A program made the translations under genes and the position numbers. From Chitinophagales bacterium (GTDB lineage: Bacteria > Bacteroidota > Bacteroidia > Chitinophagales > UBA10324), in the NCBI GenBank assembly GCA_013816805.1, contig JACDDS010000008.1, positions 1-64,000 on the forward strand: a DNA stretch of 64,000 bases, given 5' to 3'. The number at the start of each line of letters is the position of its first letter. Positions within the stretch are counted from its first letter, which is position 1. This document shows positions 26,770 through 36,472 of the stretch, in pieces. The notes under the pieces were generated by a model, which was not told the origin of the DNA, made no database searches, and was given only the letters and a program-made list of their open reading frames with translations.

Positions 26770-28863
26770 TCAACTGCGCAAAGATTCATGCATTTCCTGC
26801 TTCCCAAACACATTCTCCATCTTCTTTAAAACCTGCTTCAGGTTGATGCCTTTTGCAAGCACACCGCTGAAAATATCACCTTGCTCCTTTACGCGTTCTA
26901 CCGCATTAAAAATGGTGAAGTGCTTCATCTTTAACCCTTTCTTTACTTCATCCCAGTGCAATGGCATGCTCACCGTAGCGCCGGGTTTTGGACGTAAAGA
27001 ATAAGGTGCAGCCAGCGTCGCCTGCGGACGGTTCTGTAAAAAGTCAAGATACATATTGCCTTTCCTGTTCTCTATGATGCGCTCGATGGTAGTGAATTTG
27101 GGGATCTGACCGTGAACAATCTTCACCAGCACACGTCCAAACTCCTTGCTTTGCTCATAAGTATATTTGGCGCCTAACGGTATGTAAATATGGATGCCGG
27201 TAGCGCCGGATGTTTTACAATAGGCCGGAACTTCAATCGCATCAAGCACTTCCTTTGTGGTTTGCGCAGCTTTAATTACCTGTTCAAAAGTAGTGGTGTC
27301 GCTCGGATCCAGGTCGATGATGCACCAATCCGGGTTATTAGGTTTTTGAACGCGACTGCTCCAGGGATGCATTTCGAGCCCTCCAATAGATGCAATCAGC
27401 AGGAGACTGGCTTCATCGGTGCATACCAAAAAATTACGGTTGCCTCCCGCTTCGCTGCTGTAGGGAAATTGCTGAATCCATTCTGGCACTTTACCGGTTA
27501 CATCCTTCTGGTAGAAACTTTCACCTTCTATACCATTCGGGTAGCGGATAAGTGTTTGAGGCCTGTCTTTCATATACGGCAGCATATACGGTGCAACCTG
27601 GTAATAATAATTGATGACATCCCGCTTGGTAACTGCCTTGCTTCCTTTTACTTCAGGATAATAAATCTTGCTAAGGTTGTTAAACTTCAGATCGTGACCG
27701 TCAATGTTTCTTGTCTGCATCTCATCTTTTGGATTGAGAAGGGTCTTGCGCTCTTTTTTTCCTGCTGCGGTAAAGAGTTTTTTGTTAAGCGGATCCTTAT
27801 TTTGTTCTATCATATTCGAAGTATGTATTTCTTTTTCCCTCACCACTTCTAAAGCTTTTTTATCTTCCCTCAATCCCTTAAAGGATGGATGACGTATTGA
27901 ACCATCTTTAGTCAGTTCCTGGAAGGTGATCTCCGCTACCAATTCCGGGTTAACCCAGGTTACCTCTGCTTTTGGCGGATCAGGCCTGAAACGGGAAGGC
28001 TTGTTATAGTTGGGGACAACCTTAAATGGGCACTGAGAAGTTTCGAGTGGCTTTAATTTTTGAAGGATTTCCGTTTGCATTTTATTTGTGAAGCCTGTCC
28101 CGACGGGTCCTATAAATTGAAATTCACCGTTTTCGTACAAGCCCAGCAGTAAGGCACTGAATTGCCTGGATGTATTTTCATTTCTCGTATAGCCTGCAAT
28201 AACCGCTTCCTGGTGTTTTTCTGTTTTAATCTTCAGCCATTCTTTTGAACGTAAGTCAGGGGTATAAAGGCTATCTGATCTTTTTGCGATCATTCCCTCC
28301 AGCTCCATTTTTTTAGCCACTTCAAAAAATTCTTTAGCACCGGCATCAAAAGTTTCACTGATCCGGATGCCCGGCAAGTCAGGAGCAATAAATTTCAGCA
28401 TTTCACGGCGGTCCATCAGGGATAATTGCATCAGGTCCATGCCATCGAGCCATAAGACATCGAATAGATAATACACCAGCTCACCATCTGCTTCGCTTCG
28501 CCAGCCTTGCAAATCGCTGAAATCAGCTATTCCTTTTTGGTTCACTACGATTATTTCCCCATCCACCACTGCATTTATTTTCCATTGCTGTAAAGCGCTA
28601 TGAAGAGAATAGAATTTTTGGTTGAACGATTTATTATTCCTTGACCGGATCTCAACAGTTCCGTCGTTTATATAACCCAAAGCCCTGTAGCCATCCCACT
28701 TTACTTCATAAAGCCAGCCTGGTTCGTCGAAGGGCTCATCCACGAGGGTAGCAAGCATTGGTTTAATATCCGAAGGGAAAGGCGATGGCTTGCCTTTTTT
28801 AAGATAACCAGCAAGATCATCGCGGGAAGAAATAAAAGTCTCGGTTTTTTTTGGCTGGGGCAT
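26770..28863 (-). CDS. ligD: ATP-dependent DNA ligase D (ligase-polymerase form)
   Basis: A 697-residue protein with the ligase module first (about 30-330; adenylated lysine K55 in KWDGYR, DGEIIV, EGMIAKR, KSKEW-like SKEWLKIK) and the primase-polymerase module second (about 390-690; RDVINYY, RYPNGIEGESFYQK, GGLEMHPWSSR and the metal-binding DLDPSD near 517-522). The N-terminal phosphoesterase module found in many LigD proteins is missing. LigD acts with Ku in bacterial end joining, filling and sealing double-strand breaks. No ku gene is in the window. It is followed by no close partner; recJ lies upstream on the same strand, 163 bases away. Confidence 0.92.
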   Translation of the reverse strand: MPQPKKTETFISSRDDLAGYLKKGKPSPFPSDIKPMLATLVDEPFDEPGWLYEVKWDGYRALGYINDGTVEIRSRNNKSFNQKFYSLHSALQQWKINAVVDGEIIVVNQKGIADFSDLQGWRSEADGELVYYLFDVLWLDGMDLMQLSLMDRREMLKFIAPDLPGIRISETFDAGAKEFFEVAKKMELEGMIAKRSDSLYTPDLRSKEWLKIKTEKHQEAVIAGYTRNENTSRQFSALLLGLYENGEFQFIGPVGTGFTNKMQTEILQKLKPLETSQCPFKVVPNYNKPSRFRPDPPKAEVTWVNPELVAEITFQELTKDGSIRHPSFKGLREDKKALEVVREKEIHTSNMIEQNKDPLNKKLFTAAGKKERKTLLNPKDEMQTRNIDGHDLKFNNLSKIYYPEVKGSKAVTKRDVINYYYQVAPYMLPYMKDRPQTLIRYPNGIEGESFYQKDVTGKVPEWIQQFPYSSEAGGNRNFLVCTDEASLLLIASIGGLEMHPWSSRVQKPNNPDWCIIDLDPSDTTTFEQVIKAAQTTKEVLDAIEVPAYCKTSGATGIHIYIPLGAKYTYEQSKEFGRVLVKIVHGQIPKFTTIERIIENRKGNMYLDFLQNRPQATLAAPYSLRPKPGATVSMPLHWDEVKKGLKMKHFTIFNAVERVKEQGDIFSGVLAKGINLKQVLKKMENVFGKQEMHESLRS

Positions 28864-29026
28864 ATGGAAAAATTAATACTAAACCATATTCTATCCGAAA
28901 ATGCATTTTCAGAATTTCCGGAAATATAATATTACATTGATGCAACTGGAGTCATTGTTTTCGATTGCTTGAGGTTTTGCAGAAAATAAAAAAGAAAATG
29001 AATTATTTCTCTATGAATAATATACA

Positions 29027-30718
29027 TTATTGAATATCCCTTACGTTCATCTCAATCCTCTTTTGTCCGTTCCATTCACTTTCCTCAATGGTATAACAGA
29101 TATCGAATGGCTTTCCTCCTTTCACTTTTTCAATCTTTTTACCAAGGCCAAAGCCCATTCCCCCAAACGACCGGGAATTGTCTTTTTTCACAGAAAATTT
29201 TAAATGATCTCCACCAACTACTTTTGACCAGCCTGAATCGGTAACCTGGTAGGTTACAAAAACAGGCTTCATATTGTGCGGCCCAAACGGAGCGAACTGC
29301 CTGATGATGTTATACAGCTTAGGTGTGATATCGTTGATGTGAAGCTCGGCATTGATCTCTATTTCCGGAGTAAGAAACCGTTCTTCGATGGTAGCAGCTA
29401 CCACTTCTTCGAAGCGCTGAATGAAGGCATCAACATTTTCCTTTCGTAACGTTAACCCGGCTGCAAACATATGCCCGCCAAACTGCTCCAGAAGGTCACG
29501 GCAAGAATAGATTGCCTTATAGATATCATATCCCGGAACTGACCGGGCAGAGCCTGTTGCCATTCCATTTGACTCCGTTAAAATAATGGTTGGACGGTAC
29601 CAGGTTTCGATCAATCGGGAAGCCACAATTCCGATAACGCCCTTATGCCAGTGAGGCTGAAAAAGCACCGTGGTTCTTTTTTTCTGATGGACCGGATCGT
29701 CTTCTAATATATGCAATGCCTCCTGAGTAATGCTTAAATCGTGCTCGCGGCGATCGAGGTTATGCCTGTTTAATATTTGGGCATTTCCTGCTGCAAGATT
29801 GACTGTTTGAGAAAGCAGCAGCTGAACTGCATTGCGGGCATCGTCCATCCTTCCTGCGGCATTGATACGTGGCCCTATCATAAATACCAGGTCAGAGATG
29901 GTCATCTCCTTTTTTAATGCATTTAATTCCATCAGGGCACGGAGTCCGGCGCAAGGCTCCCGGTTCATTCGTTCAAGTCCATAAAAAGCAAGCACCCGAT
30001 TTTCACCCGTTATGGGAACAATATCGGATGCAATGCTCACTACTGCAAAGTCAAGATACCGTACAATACGATCAAAAGAAATATTATTTTTTTGAGCGAA
30101 AGCAGAGATAAGTTTAAAGCCGATTCCACAACCGCTTAATTCTTTAAACGGATAGCTACAATCCTCTCTTTTAGGATCAAGAACTGCCACGGCATCAGGG
30201 ATTTTTTCACCGGGCGTGTGATGATCGCAGATGATAAAATCTACATTTTTTTTATTGGCGTAATCAATTTTGTCATTTGCCTTAATGCCACAGTCGAGGG
30301 CTATTACGAGTGAAAATCCGTTTTCTTCTGCCCAGTCTATTGCTTTAAAGGAGATTCCGTATCCTTCGGTGTACCGGTTAGGAACATAATAATCTACACC
30401 GGCGCCTAATTCGCAGAAAAAAGAATAAACCAGTGCAACAGCCGTAGTGCCGTCCACATCGTAATCCCCGTATATGAGAATCTTTTCTTTGGATAAGATA
30501 GCTTTTTCTATTCTGCTGATGGCAATATCCATGTCTTTCATCAGAAAGGAATCGTGCAGATGGTTGTATTCAGGACGGAAGAAATTTTTCGCACTGTTAA
30601 AATCAACCACTCCCCGCTGTACTAGTAAATGAAGCAGTGCAGGATGGATTTTCAGCTCTGATTGAAGCCGGGTGACCATTTCAGGATCCGTTTCCTTTCT
30701 AACCCATTTTTTTTGCAT
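29027..30718 (-). CDS. recJ: Single-stranded-DNA-specific exonuclease RecJ
   Basis: A protein of about 563 residues. The DHH phosphoesterase motifs are YGDYDVDGTT near 80, ALDCGIKA, ICDHHTPGE near 160 and GPRINAAGRMDDA near 285. The C-terminal part carries the DHHA1 (FGGHMFAAGLTL) and OB-fold segments (SVKKDNSRSFGGMGFG). It degrades single-stranded DNA 5'->3' in recombination and repair. The frame is open to a GTG at 30727, but the ATG at 30718 (MQKKWVRKE) is the better start. It lies 103 bases downstream of galE on the same strand. Confidence 0.95.
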   Translation of the reverse strand: MQKKWVRKETDPEMVTRLQSELKIHPALLHLLVQRGVVDFNSAKNFFRPEYNHLHDSFLMKDMDIAISRIEKAILSKEKILIYGDYDVDGTTAVALVYSFFCELGAGVDYYVPNRYTEGYGISFKAIDWAEENGFSLVIALDCGIKANDKIDYANKKNVDFIICDHHTPGEKIPDAVAVLDPKREDCSYPFKELSGCGIGFKLISAFAQKNNISFDRIVRYLDFAVVSIASDIVPITGENRVLAFYGLERMNREPCAGLRALMELNALKKEMTISDLVFMIGPRINAAGRMDDARNAVQLLLSQTVNLAAGNAQILNRHNLDRREHDLSITQEALHILEDDPVHQKKRTTVLFQPHWHKGVIGIVASRLIETWYRPTIILTESNGMATGSARSVPGYDIYKAIYSCRDLLEQFGGHMFAAGLTLRKENVDAFIQRFEEVVAATIEERFLTPEIEINAELHINDITPKLYNIIRQFAPFGPHNMKPVFVTYQVTDSGWSKVVGGDHLKFSVKKDNSRSFGGMGFGLGKKIEKVKGGKPFDICYTIEESEWNGQKRIEMNVRDIQ

Positions 30719-30821
30719 ACTTACCACCGGGACGTTTTATGATGCTTTCCTGATCATAGAAAATAGAGGAACAGTATAACCTCCTCAAATTAGTTATTAT
30801 CGCCTTCATTTAAAAACAAAA

Positions 30822-31874
30822 TTAAGCTTGCTCCGCTGTACCCATTTCGGTCTTTGAAGATTTCAATAACTCTTTTTCCCATTCCCATGCCGATTTCATC
30901 ATCTCTTCCAGCGATCTGCGGGGTTTCCAGTGCAGCAAATTTTCCGCTTTCGTATTTTCAGAATATACGGCGATGGCATCTCCCGTTCGCCGGGGGCCAA
31001 CATGGTAATTTAACTTTTCGCCTGTTGCCTGTTCAAAAGCAGTGATCATTTCCAATACACTTACTCCATTACCTGTTCCAAGGTTAATTATCTCTGGTTC
31101 CGGCGAGATGTTTTTTTTCAACATCAAATATTGCAATGCCTGTGTGTGCGCTTCTGCCACGTCCATTACATGTATGTAATCACGGATGCAGGAGCCATCG
31201 CGCGTAGGGTAATCGATGCCATGCACTATAAATTTCTTCTGAAAACCTATGGCAGTGCGTGTGATGGCAGGCACCAGGTTCATTGGTTTTTCATCAAAGG
31301 GCTCGCCAAGCAAGGCAGATTCATGTGAGCCTGCAGGATTAAAATACCGGAGAATAAGCGCATTAAAAGGACTGGCATTAACTGCGTCTGCAATAATATG
31401 CTCACCGAAAAATTTAGTCCGGCCGTAGGGAGATTCCTGCTTTGTAACGGGTGTATCCTCCTGAACGGGGAGCTTCTCCACATTTCCGTATGCAGAGCTG
31501 GAGGAGGAAAACAGGAAGTTCGCAATTTGAAATTCCTGTACGCACTGCAGCAAGTTAATCAGCGAGACCAGGTTATTACGATAATATAAAAGGGGGTTGG
31601 CCACTGATTCCCCAACCATTTTATAGGCCGCAAAATCAATGATGCCATCTATACCAGAATGTTTGATAAAAATAGCCCTTGTGGCTGCTTCATCGCAAAG
31701 TTCCACTTCTTCATTAATGAAATCCTTACCGGTTATTTGTTTTATTCTTTCTGGTACATAACGTTTACCCCTGGAAAAGTTATCGAGGGAAACTACTTCG
31801 TATCCTTTAAGGAGCAGATCTACTATGGTGTGGCTGCCGATGTAGCCACATCCGCCGGTAACGAGTATTTTCAT
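30822..31874 (-). CDS. galE: UDP-glucose 4-epimerase
   Basis: A 350-residue extended SDR enzyme interconverting UDP-glucose and UDP-galactose (possibly also the N-acetyl forms). It has the NAD-binding motif GGCGYIGSH at residues 7-15, the serine-rich segment SSSSSAYGN, the catalytic YxxxK in SPYGRTKFFGE near 150 and the substrate-site block RYFNPAGSHESALLGE. Length and motifs are those of bacterial GalE. A TATTTTTG element lies 10 bases upstream of the ATG. It neighbours two other nucleotide-sugar genes, suggesting supply of sugars for surface glycans. Confidence 0.93.
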   Translation of the reverse strand: MKILVTGGCGYIGSHTIVDLLLKGYEVVSLDNFSRGKRYVPERIKQITGKDFINEEVELCDEAATRAIFIKHSGIDGIIDFAAYKMVGESVANPLLYYRNNLVSLINLLQCVQEFQIANFLFSSSSSAYGNVEKLPVQEDTPVTKQESPYGRTKFFGEHIIADAVNASPFNALILRYFNPAGSHESALLGEPFDEKPMNLVPAITRTAIGFQKKFIVHGIDYPTRDGSCIRDYIHVMDVAEAHTQALQYLMLKKNISPEPEIINLGTGNGVSVLEMITAFEQATGEKLNYHVGPRRTGDAIAVYSENTKAENLLHWKPRRSLEEMMKSAWEWEKELLKSSKTEMGTAEQA

Positions 31875-31884
31875 TTATAGCCTG

Positions 31885-31892
31885 CAAAAATA
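31885..31892 (-). promoter_or_regulatory. -7 promoter element of galE
   Basis: TATTTTTG on the minus strand fits TAnnTTTG, 10 bases upstream of the ATG at 31874, implying an almost leaderless mRNA. Confidence 0.35.
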
Positions 31893-31997
31893 GAGGTAAA
31901 TGGCAACTCTTTTATAAACCGGGACAGTCATTGATTTTTCACCAATACCACTTTTTTCTTTTCATCGCGATAAAGAAGTGGGTCTATGGGAACCTAT

Positions 31998-32927
31998 TTA
32001 AAATCTTCCGGATTCAATAGTCCTTCTTAAGCCTTCTTCAAGGCTGATCAAATCATGGGGTAGCAATTTTTTCATCCGACTGATGTCGGGCCGGCGGCGG
32101 TTCATATCGCCTTCTTTTAATGGTGGAAGGAATACAATTTTAGACTGCGACCCTGTAATTTTTATTATAAGGCGGGCAAGGTCAAGAACAGATATCTCAG
32201 CATCGCTGCCGATATTCACCACATTATTTTTAAACAGTGATGCCTTAAATTCATTTACCGTGGCGGTTATGTTATCTTCTATAAAGCAAAAGGTGCGTGT
32301 TTGCATGCCATCGCCAAAGATGGTGACGTCCCTATTTTGAATGGCGGCCCGAAGGAATTTAGAGATCACAAAATCCTGGGACTGGTTAGGCCCGTATGTA
32401 TTGAAAAAACGGAAGATGGTGTAGTTAAGGCCATACTCCTGGTAGTACGACTTTAAGAAAGATTCACCTACATTTTTTACTACCGCATACGGCAACCGGG
32501 AATTGAGCGGTGTGGTTTCTTCATCCTGCGGATAATGGACGGATTCACCATAAACCTCTGATGAAGAAGAATAGTACACACACTTCACACCGGTGTTTTT
32601 TGAGAGGTCCAATATATTGCGGATGCCTTTTATATCATTAAGCACCATTACAGGATTATTTAAGGTGCGTTGCACACCTACCATGGCAGCATAGTGAAAA
32701 ACGTAGTCAAACTGGTACGAAACCATTACCGAGGAGATGTCAGCAAACTTGTTTACATCACTTTTAATGAAATGCCAGTTAGCAAATTTTTGGGAAGGAA
32801 GCTTTTCTAACGATCCGGTAACCATATTATCGACTATTACCACATAGTTCCCCTGATCTTCGCTAAGCTTTGAAGCAAGGCAGCTGGCAATAAATCCGGC
32901 ACCTCCTGTAATTAAAATTTTAGGCAT
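31998..32927 (-). CDS. NAD-dependent epimerase/dehydratase (nucleotide-sugar SDR)
   Basis: A 309-residue extended SDR enzyme. The dinucleotide motif is GGAGFIASC at 7-15, the active-site pair is in SSSSEVYGE and LPYAVVKNVGE (YxxxK), and RFFNTYGPNQ marks the substrate site. The pattern is closest to UDP-glucuronate decarboxylase, dTDP-glucose dehydratase or related epimerases; the exact substrate cannot be settled by eye. GFIAS replaces the usual GFIGS. It lies between rmlA and galE on the same strand, so a surface-polysaccharide role is likely. Confidence 0.82.
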   Translation of the reverse strand: MPKILITGGAGFIASCLASKLSEDQGNYVVIVDNMVTGSLEKLPSQKFANWHFIKSDVNKFADISSVMVSYQFDYVFHYAAMVGVQRTLNNPVMVLNDIKGIRNILDLSKNTGVKCVYYSSSSEVYGESVHYPQDEETTPLNSRLPYAVVKNVGESFLKSYYQEYGLNYTIFRFFNTYGPNQSQDFVISKFLRAAIQNRDVTIFGDGMQTRTFCFIEDNITATVNEFKASLFKNNVVNIGSDAEISVLDLARLIIKITGSQSKIVFLPPLKEGDMNRRRPDISRMKKLLPHDLISLEEGLRRTIESGRF

Positions 32928-33021
32928 TAATGAAGTTGGCAGTGAAAGTTTGAAAGTTTAGATTAAAGCTTAAAGGTTGAATAAAATTGATAAGCATTGA
33001 ATATTAGCCATATCAATAATG

Positions 33022-33882
33022 CTATTTCAATAAGTCTATTAAATAATTGCCATAACCACTTTTCAGGAGTGGTTCAGCAAGTTTTTTTAATTGCTTCTCA
33101 TCGATAAACCGTTTCCTGAATGCCACCTCTTCTATGCAGCCGATCTTTAAGCCCTGCCGGTTTTCCACTACCTGAACGAATTGCGAAGCAGCCATCAGTG
33201 AGTCGAATGTGCCGGTATCCAGCCAGGCAGTTCCGCGGTCGAGAATGACTACCTTTAATTTTCCTCTTTTCAGGTATTCGCGGTTCACATCAGTGATTTC
33301 ATATTCGCCCCGTGGGCTTAGTTCCAGGTGCTGCGCTATTTCAATTACCGTGTTATCATAAAAATAAAGTCCCGGCACAGCATAATTGGATTTGGGATGT
33401 TCGGGTTTTTCTTCGATAGAAACGGCATGGTTCAATTCGTCGAACTCCACCACTCCATAGCGTTGCGGATCGCTTACATGATAGGCGAAGATGATTCCTC
33501 CGGTTGGGTCGGTATTGTTTTCCAGTAGGTTCCCTAATCCGGAGCCATAAAAGATATTGTCGCCAAGGATGAGCGCTACTTTTTCATTTTTTATAAAAGA
33601 GGCACCAATCACAAATGCCTGCGCAAGCCCATTTGGCTCGTTTTGTATGGCATACTGAAAATTGCAGCCGAACTGCTGTCCATCACCCAGCAGGCGCTGA
33701 AAGCCCGCCATATCCTGCGGAGTGGAAATAATAAGCACTTCCCTGATGCCGGCCATCATGAGCACGGAAAGCGGGTAATAGATCATGGGCTTATCGTAAA
33801 CAGGGGTAATCTGCTTACTGATTGCATAGGTAATAGGATACAATCGTGTACCCGAGCCTCCGGCAAGAATAATTCCCTTCAT
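33022..33882 (-). CDS. rmlA: Glucose-1-phosphate thymidylyltransferase
   Basis: A 286-residue nucleotidyltransferase that makes dTDP-glucose from dTTP and glucose 1-phosphate. The N-terminal signature [20 protein letters not shown] and the [12 protein letters not shown] block are those of RmlA/RfbA, as are [10 protein letters not shown] near 110 and [19 protein letters not shown] towards the C-terminus. Length is normal. The dehydratase, epimerase and reductase of the dTDP-rhamnose pathway are not adjacent. The neighbouring SDR gene could use its product. Confidence 0.95.
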   Translation of the reverse strand: MKGIILAGGSGTRLYPITYAISKQITPVYDKPMIYYPLSVLMMAGIREVLIISTPQDMAGFQRLLGDGQQFGCNFQYAIQNEPNGLAQAFVIGASFIKNEKVALILGDNIFYGSGLGNLLENNTDPTGGIIFAYHVSDPQRYGVVEFDELNHAVSIEEKPEHPKSNYAVPGLYFYDNTVIEIAQHLELSPRGEYEITDVNREYLKRGKLKVVILDRGTAWLDTGTFDSLMAASQFVQVVENRQGLKIGCIEEVAFRKRFIDEKQLKKLAEPLLKSGYGNYLIDLLK

Positions 33883-34063
33883 GATTCAATTAAGCTATCG
33901 GTGTTTAATCTTAAAGGCCGAAAATAGGAAAAGTAAAACAGCTCACTCAACACGCTTTAAATCAAAATTCAAGAACTCTGACAAAGCAATGACTATGTTC
34001 TACACCTGATTAATTTAATTAGCATTCAAATGCTTTTTCTTTGCCTGGAAAATTGACTTGTTT

Positions 34064-34774
34064 ATGCAGCCCGTATACTTCCTTCCGCTTATCACCTTTA
34101 CGCTTTCCATCATTTTTTCAATCCAGCTTTATTTCCATTATCATGCAAATAAAACCAAGACCTATCTGCTGTGGTGGATGATTGGCGTACTTACCTACGG
34201 CGCCGGTACCTTCACCGAAAGCTTTAATACGCTATTCGGCTGGCATGAACTGAACTTCCGTTTCTGGTACGTAACAGGAGCGCTTTTAGGGGGTGCGCCG
34301 CTTGCCCAGGGAACTGTTTATTTATTATTAAAGAGAAGAACAGCCAATCTTCTTACTGCCCTATTCCTGGTTGTATTTATAGTTGCAGCAATCAGTGTAT
34401 TCTTATCTCCGATTTATCTGAATAAGGTAAACCCTTTAAAAATGTCAGGCGACGTTTTTGTATGGCAGTGGGTACGCGCCTTTTCTCCTTTCATAAACAT
34501 TTATGCATTGGTGTTTTTAATGGGCGGAGCTATTTATTCGGCTGCGAGTTATTTTGGAAAGAAAGGTTCACAGAAAAGGTTTTGGGGAAATGTACTGATT
34601 GCCATTGGGGCCTTGTTGCCGGGCATTGGCGGTACGAGCACGAGGTTCGGTCATGTGGAAGTACTGTACATCACTGAACTGATCGGACTCATTTTAATTT
34701 TCATCGCTTACGTGATTATGCAGAGCGACCGGACTGCTTCAGTACATGCGGCACAGCAAATGGCAGGAGCATAA
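34064..34774 (+). CDS. Seven-helix membrane protein of unknown function
   Basis: A protein of about 236 residues with roughly seven membrane segments spread over the whole length and short loops. Motifs include LWWMIGVLTYGAGTFTE and NFRFWYVTGALLGGAPLAQG. Both the many glycines and the alternation resemble small sensor-like or transport-like membrane proteins, but no family was recognised. A TTG at 34058 extends the frame by two codons; the ATG at 34064 is preferred. It lies alone on the plus strand between rmlA and a T9SS cargo. Confidence 0.65.
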   Translation: MQPVYFLPLITFTLSIIFSIQLYFHYHANKTKTYLLWWMIGVLTYGAGTFTESFNTLFGWHELNFRFWYVTGALLGGAPLAQGTVYLLLKRRTANLLTALFLVVFIVAAISVFLSPIYLNKVNPLKMSGDVFVWQWVRAFSPFINIYALVFLMGGAIYSAASYFGKKGSQKRFWGNVLIAIGALLPGIGGTSTRFGHVEVLYITELIGLILIFIAYVIMQSDRTASVHAAQQMAGA

Positions 34775-34841
34775 GCTTTAGTCAAATCTTATACAACCGA
34801 TTGCTATTGTAAATGCTACTGAATAATTGACAGGCCAAATA

Positions 34842-36446
34842 CTATAACTTCACCACTTTCATAGTTCGAACGGAACCATCTCCGAGCATTACCCTCACCA
34901 AATAAATTCCCGGTTGGTAGCTTTCTCCAAAAGAAGCATCCATTGTTATATTATTTAACAATTCTAATTGTTTTCCCGAAAGATCATAGACGATTATATT
35001 CTTTATTTCCTGAGAAGAATAAAGCCGGAAGCTTCCTGCTGATGGATTTGGTGCAATACTTATAAATCTGCTGTTGGAGATTATCTCTTTCTTTTCAACA
35101 GCACTTGTATTTTCTTTACCATTCAATTCATCCATCTGTGTACCTGTTAATTTAAAGAGCCAAACATCATCATCTCCTTTATTTGCTGTTACATCTCCGT
35201 CTGATGATTGTGACCAGGCAGCAATTACAAGACTTCCATCCGCTTTTTGCAGCGAAGCAGGTTCTCTGTCATTCGTCGAACCACCTAAGGAAAGCTGGCC
35301 TTGTAGTTTTCCGCGTTCATCGATCTTCAGCAGCCAAACATCCTGACCGCCATGGTTGCCTTGTACCTCGCCATCGTCCCCCTCATTGGTTGCACCTACG
35401 ATATACCCTCCGTCTTTGGAGAGAATGATATGTGAAGCTTGTTCGTCATTAACGCCTCCATATGTTTTTTGCCATTGCAGGTTGCCCATGCTGTCTAATT
35501 TGGTGACCCACACATCCTGGTATCCATGATTGATACGCACATCTCCTGTGCTACTGTACGTGTAGCCGGCTGCTATGCAACCGCCATCGGGTGTCAATTG
35601 TAAATCTGAAGGACTCTCATCATTATTACCGCCCAGACAATTTTGCCACAGAATGTTTCCCTGACGATCTAACTTAAACACCCAAAAATCAAATCCATCA
35701 ACATAGTGGATGTTATCATAATGGTGGCCTACTACATCCCCATCATGCGACTGAGCAGAAGCTGCAACGATGTAACTGCCTTCAGGAGTTTGCTTAATGG
35801 AATACCCTATTTCAAAATGACTTCCGCCGAAACACTTTTGCCATTCCAAGTTTCCAACACTATCTATTTTTATGATCCAGCAATCTTCCTGCCCATGATT
35901 ACCTGATACATCCCCATCGTTTGAATCCGTCTCGCCTACCATTATGTAACCACCATCTTCGGTAGATGCAATACTTAAAGCAGTTTCATCACCACTTCCA
36001 CCGTAAGTTTTTTCCCATTGTAAAATACCATTTGCATCTATTTTAATGAGCCATGCATCTGAACTTCCATGATTAACTAAGATATCTCCATCTGTGGAGG
36101 AAGTGCTTCCTGCAATAATATATCCCCCATCTTTTGTTTGGAACCCACAGTTAGCAATATCATAACCCGAGCCTCCAAATGTTTGCGACCACTGCATCAT
36201 ACCTAATGAATCTGTTTTAATTATAAAATAATCTGTTATACCCTTAAAATCAAAAATATTACCATCCGAAGATTGAGTAAAACCTGTTATGAAATATCCT
36301 TTATCGAAGGTTTTAAAAATTGAATTGGGTACATCGCCTAAGGTTCCTCCATAGTTATGCTGCCATTCTATTAAATGTGATTGAGCCAAAGATTCAGAAA
36401 GATGAAGCATAGCCATTAAAAAAAGTATAAAAAAAATGGTTTTCAT
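34842..36446 (-). CDS. T9SS cargo: propeller-like repeats and sorting domain
   Basis: A 534-residue protein with a signal peptide (1-22). Residues 25-430 hold about seven repeats of 52-60 residues, each with W..(N/T)YGG..(D/N)E, DGGYI(I/V)(A/G)G.T.S.DGD, HG..D.W..K(I/L)D..G, a pattern typical of secreted Bacteroidota propeller-like proteins. A type A sorting domain follows from about 465 (IAPNPSAGSFRLY, SFGESYQPGIYLVRV, TMKVVKL). The SFGE.YQPGIYL block is nearly identical to that of the neighbouring esterase, which ends 26 bases before this gene begins, so the tails share recent ancestry. Function is unknown. Confidence 0.85.
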   Translation of the reverse strand: MKTIFFILFLMAMLHLSESLAQSHLIEWQHNYGGTLGDVPNSIFKTFDKGYFITGFTQSSDGNIFDFKGITDYFIIKTDSLGMMQWSQTFGGSGYDIANCGFQTKDGGYIIAGSTSSTDGDILVNHGSSDAWLIKIDANGILQWEKTYGGSGDETALSIASTEDGGYIMVGETDSNDGDVSGNHGQEDCWIIKIDSVGNLEWQKCFGGSHFEIGYSIKQTPEGSYIVAASAQSHDGDVVGHHYDNIHYVDGFDFWVFKLDRQGNILWQNCLGGNNDESPSDLQLTPDGGCIAAGYTYSSTGDVRINHGYQDVWVTKLDSMGNLQWQKTYGGVNDEQASHIILSKDGGYIVGATNEGDDGEVQGNHGGQDVWLLKIDERGKLQGQLSLGGSTNDREPASLQKADGSLVIAAWSQSSDGDVTANKGDDDVWLFKLTGTQMDELNGKENTSAVEKKEIISNSRFISIAPNPSAGSFRLYSSQEIKNIIVYDLSGKQLELLNNITMDASFGESYQPGIYLVRVMLGDGSVRTMKVVKL

Positions 36447-36472
36447 TTTATCTTTTTGTTTGATTTTTGAAA

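Noticed and set aside
27190-27852. A 220-residue plus-strand open frame
   Set aside because: It lies wholly antisense to ligD, whose domains and motifs are intact. It has no recognisable family and is an overlap shadow.
28897-28910. Perfect palindrome GAAAATGCATTTTC upstream of ligD
   Set aside because: 14 bp in AT-rich sequence can arise by chance, and no second copy or promoter was seen near it.
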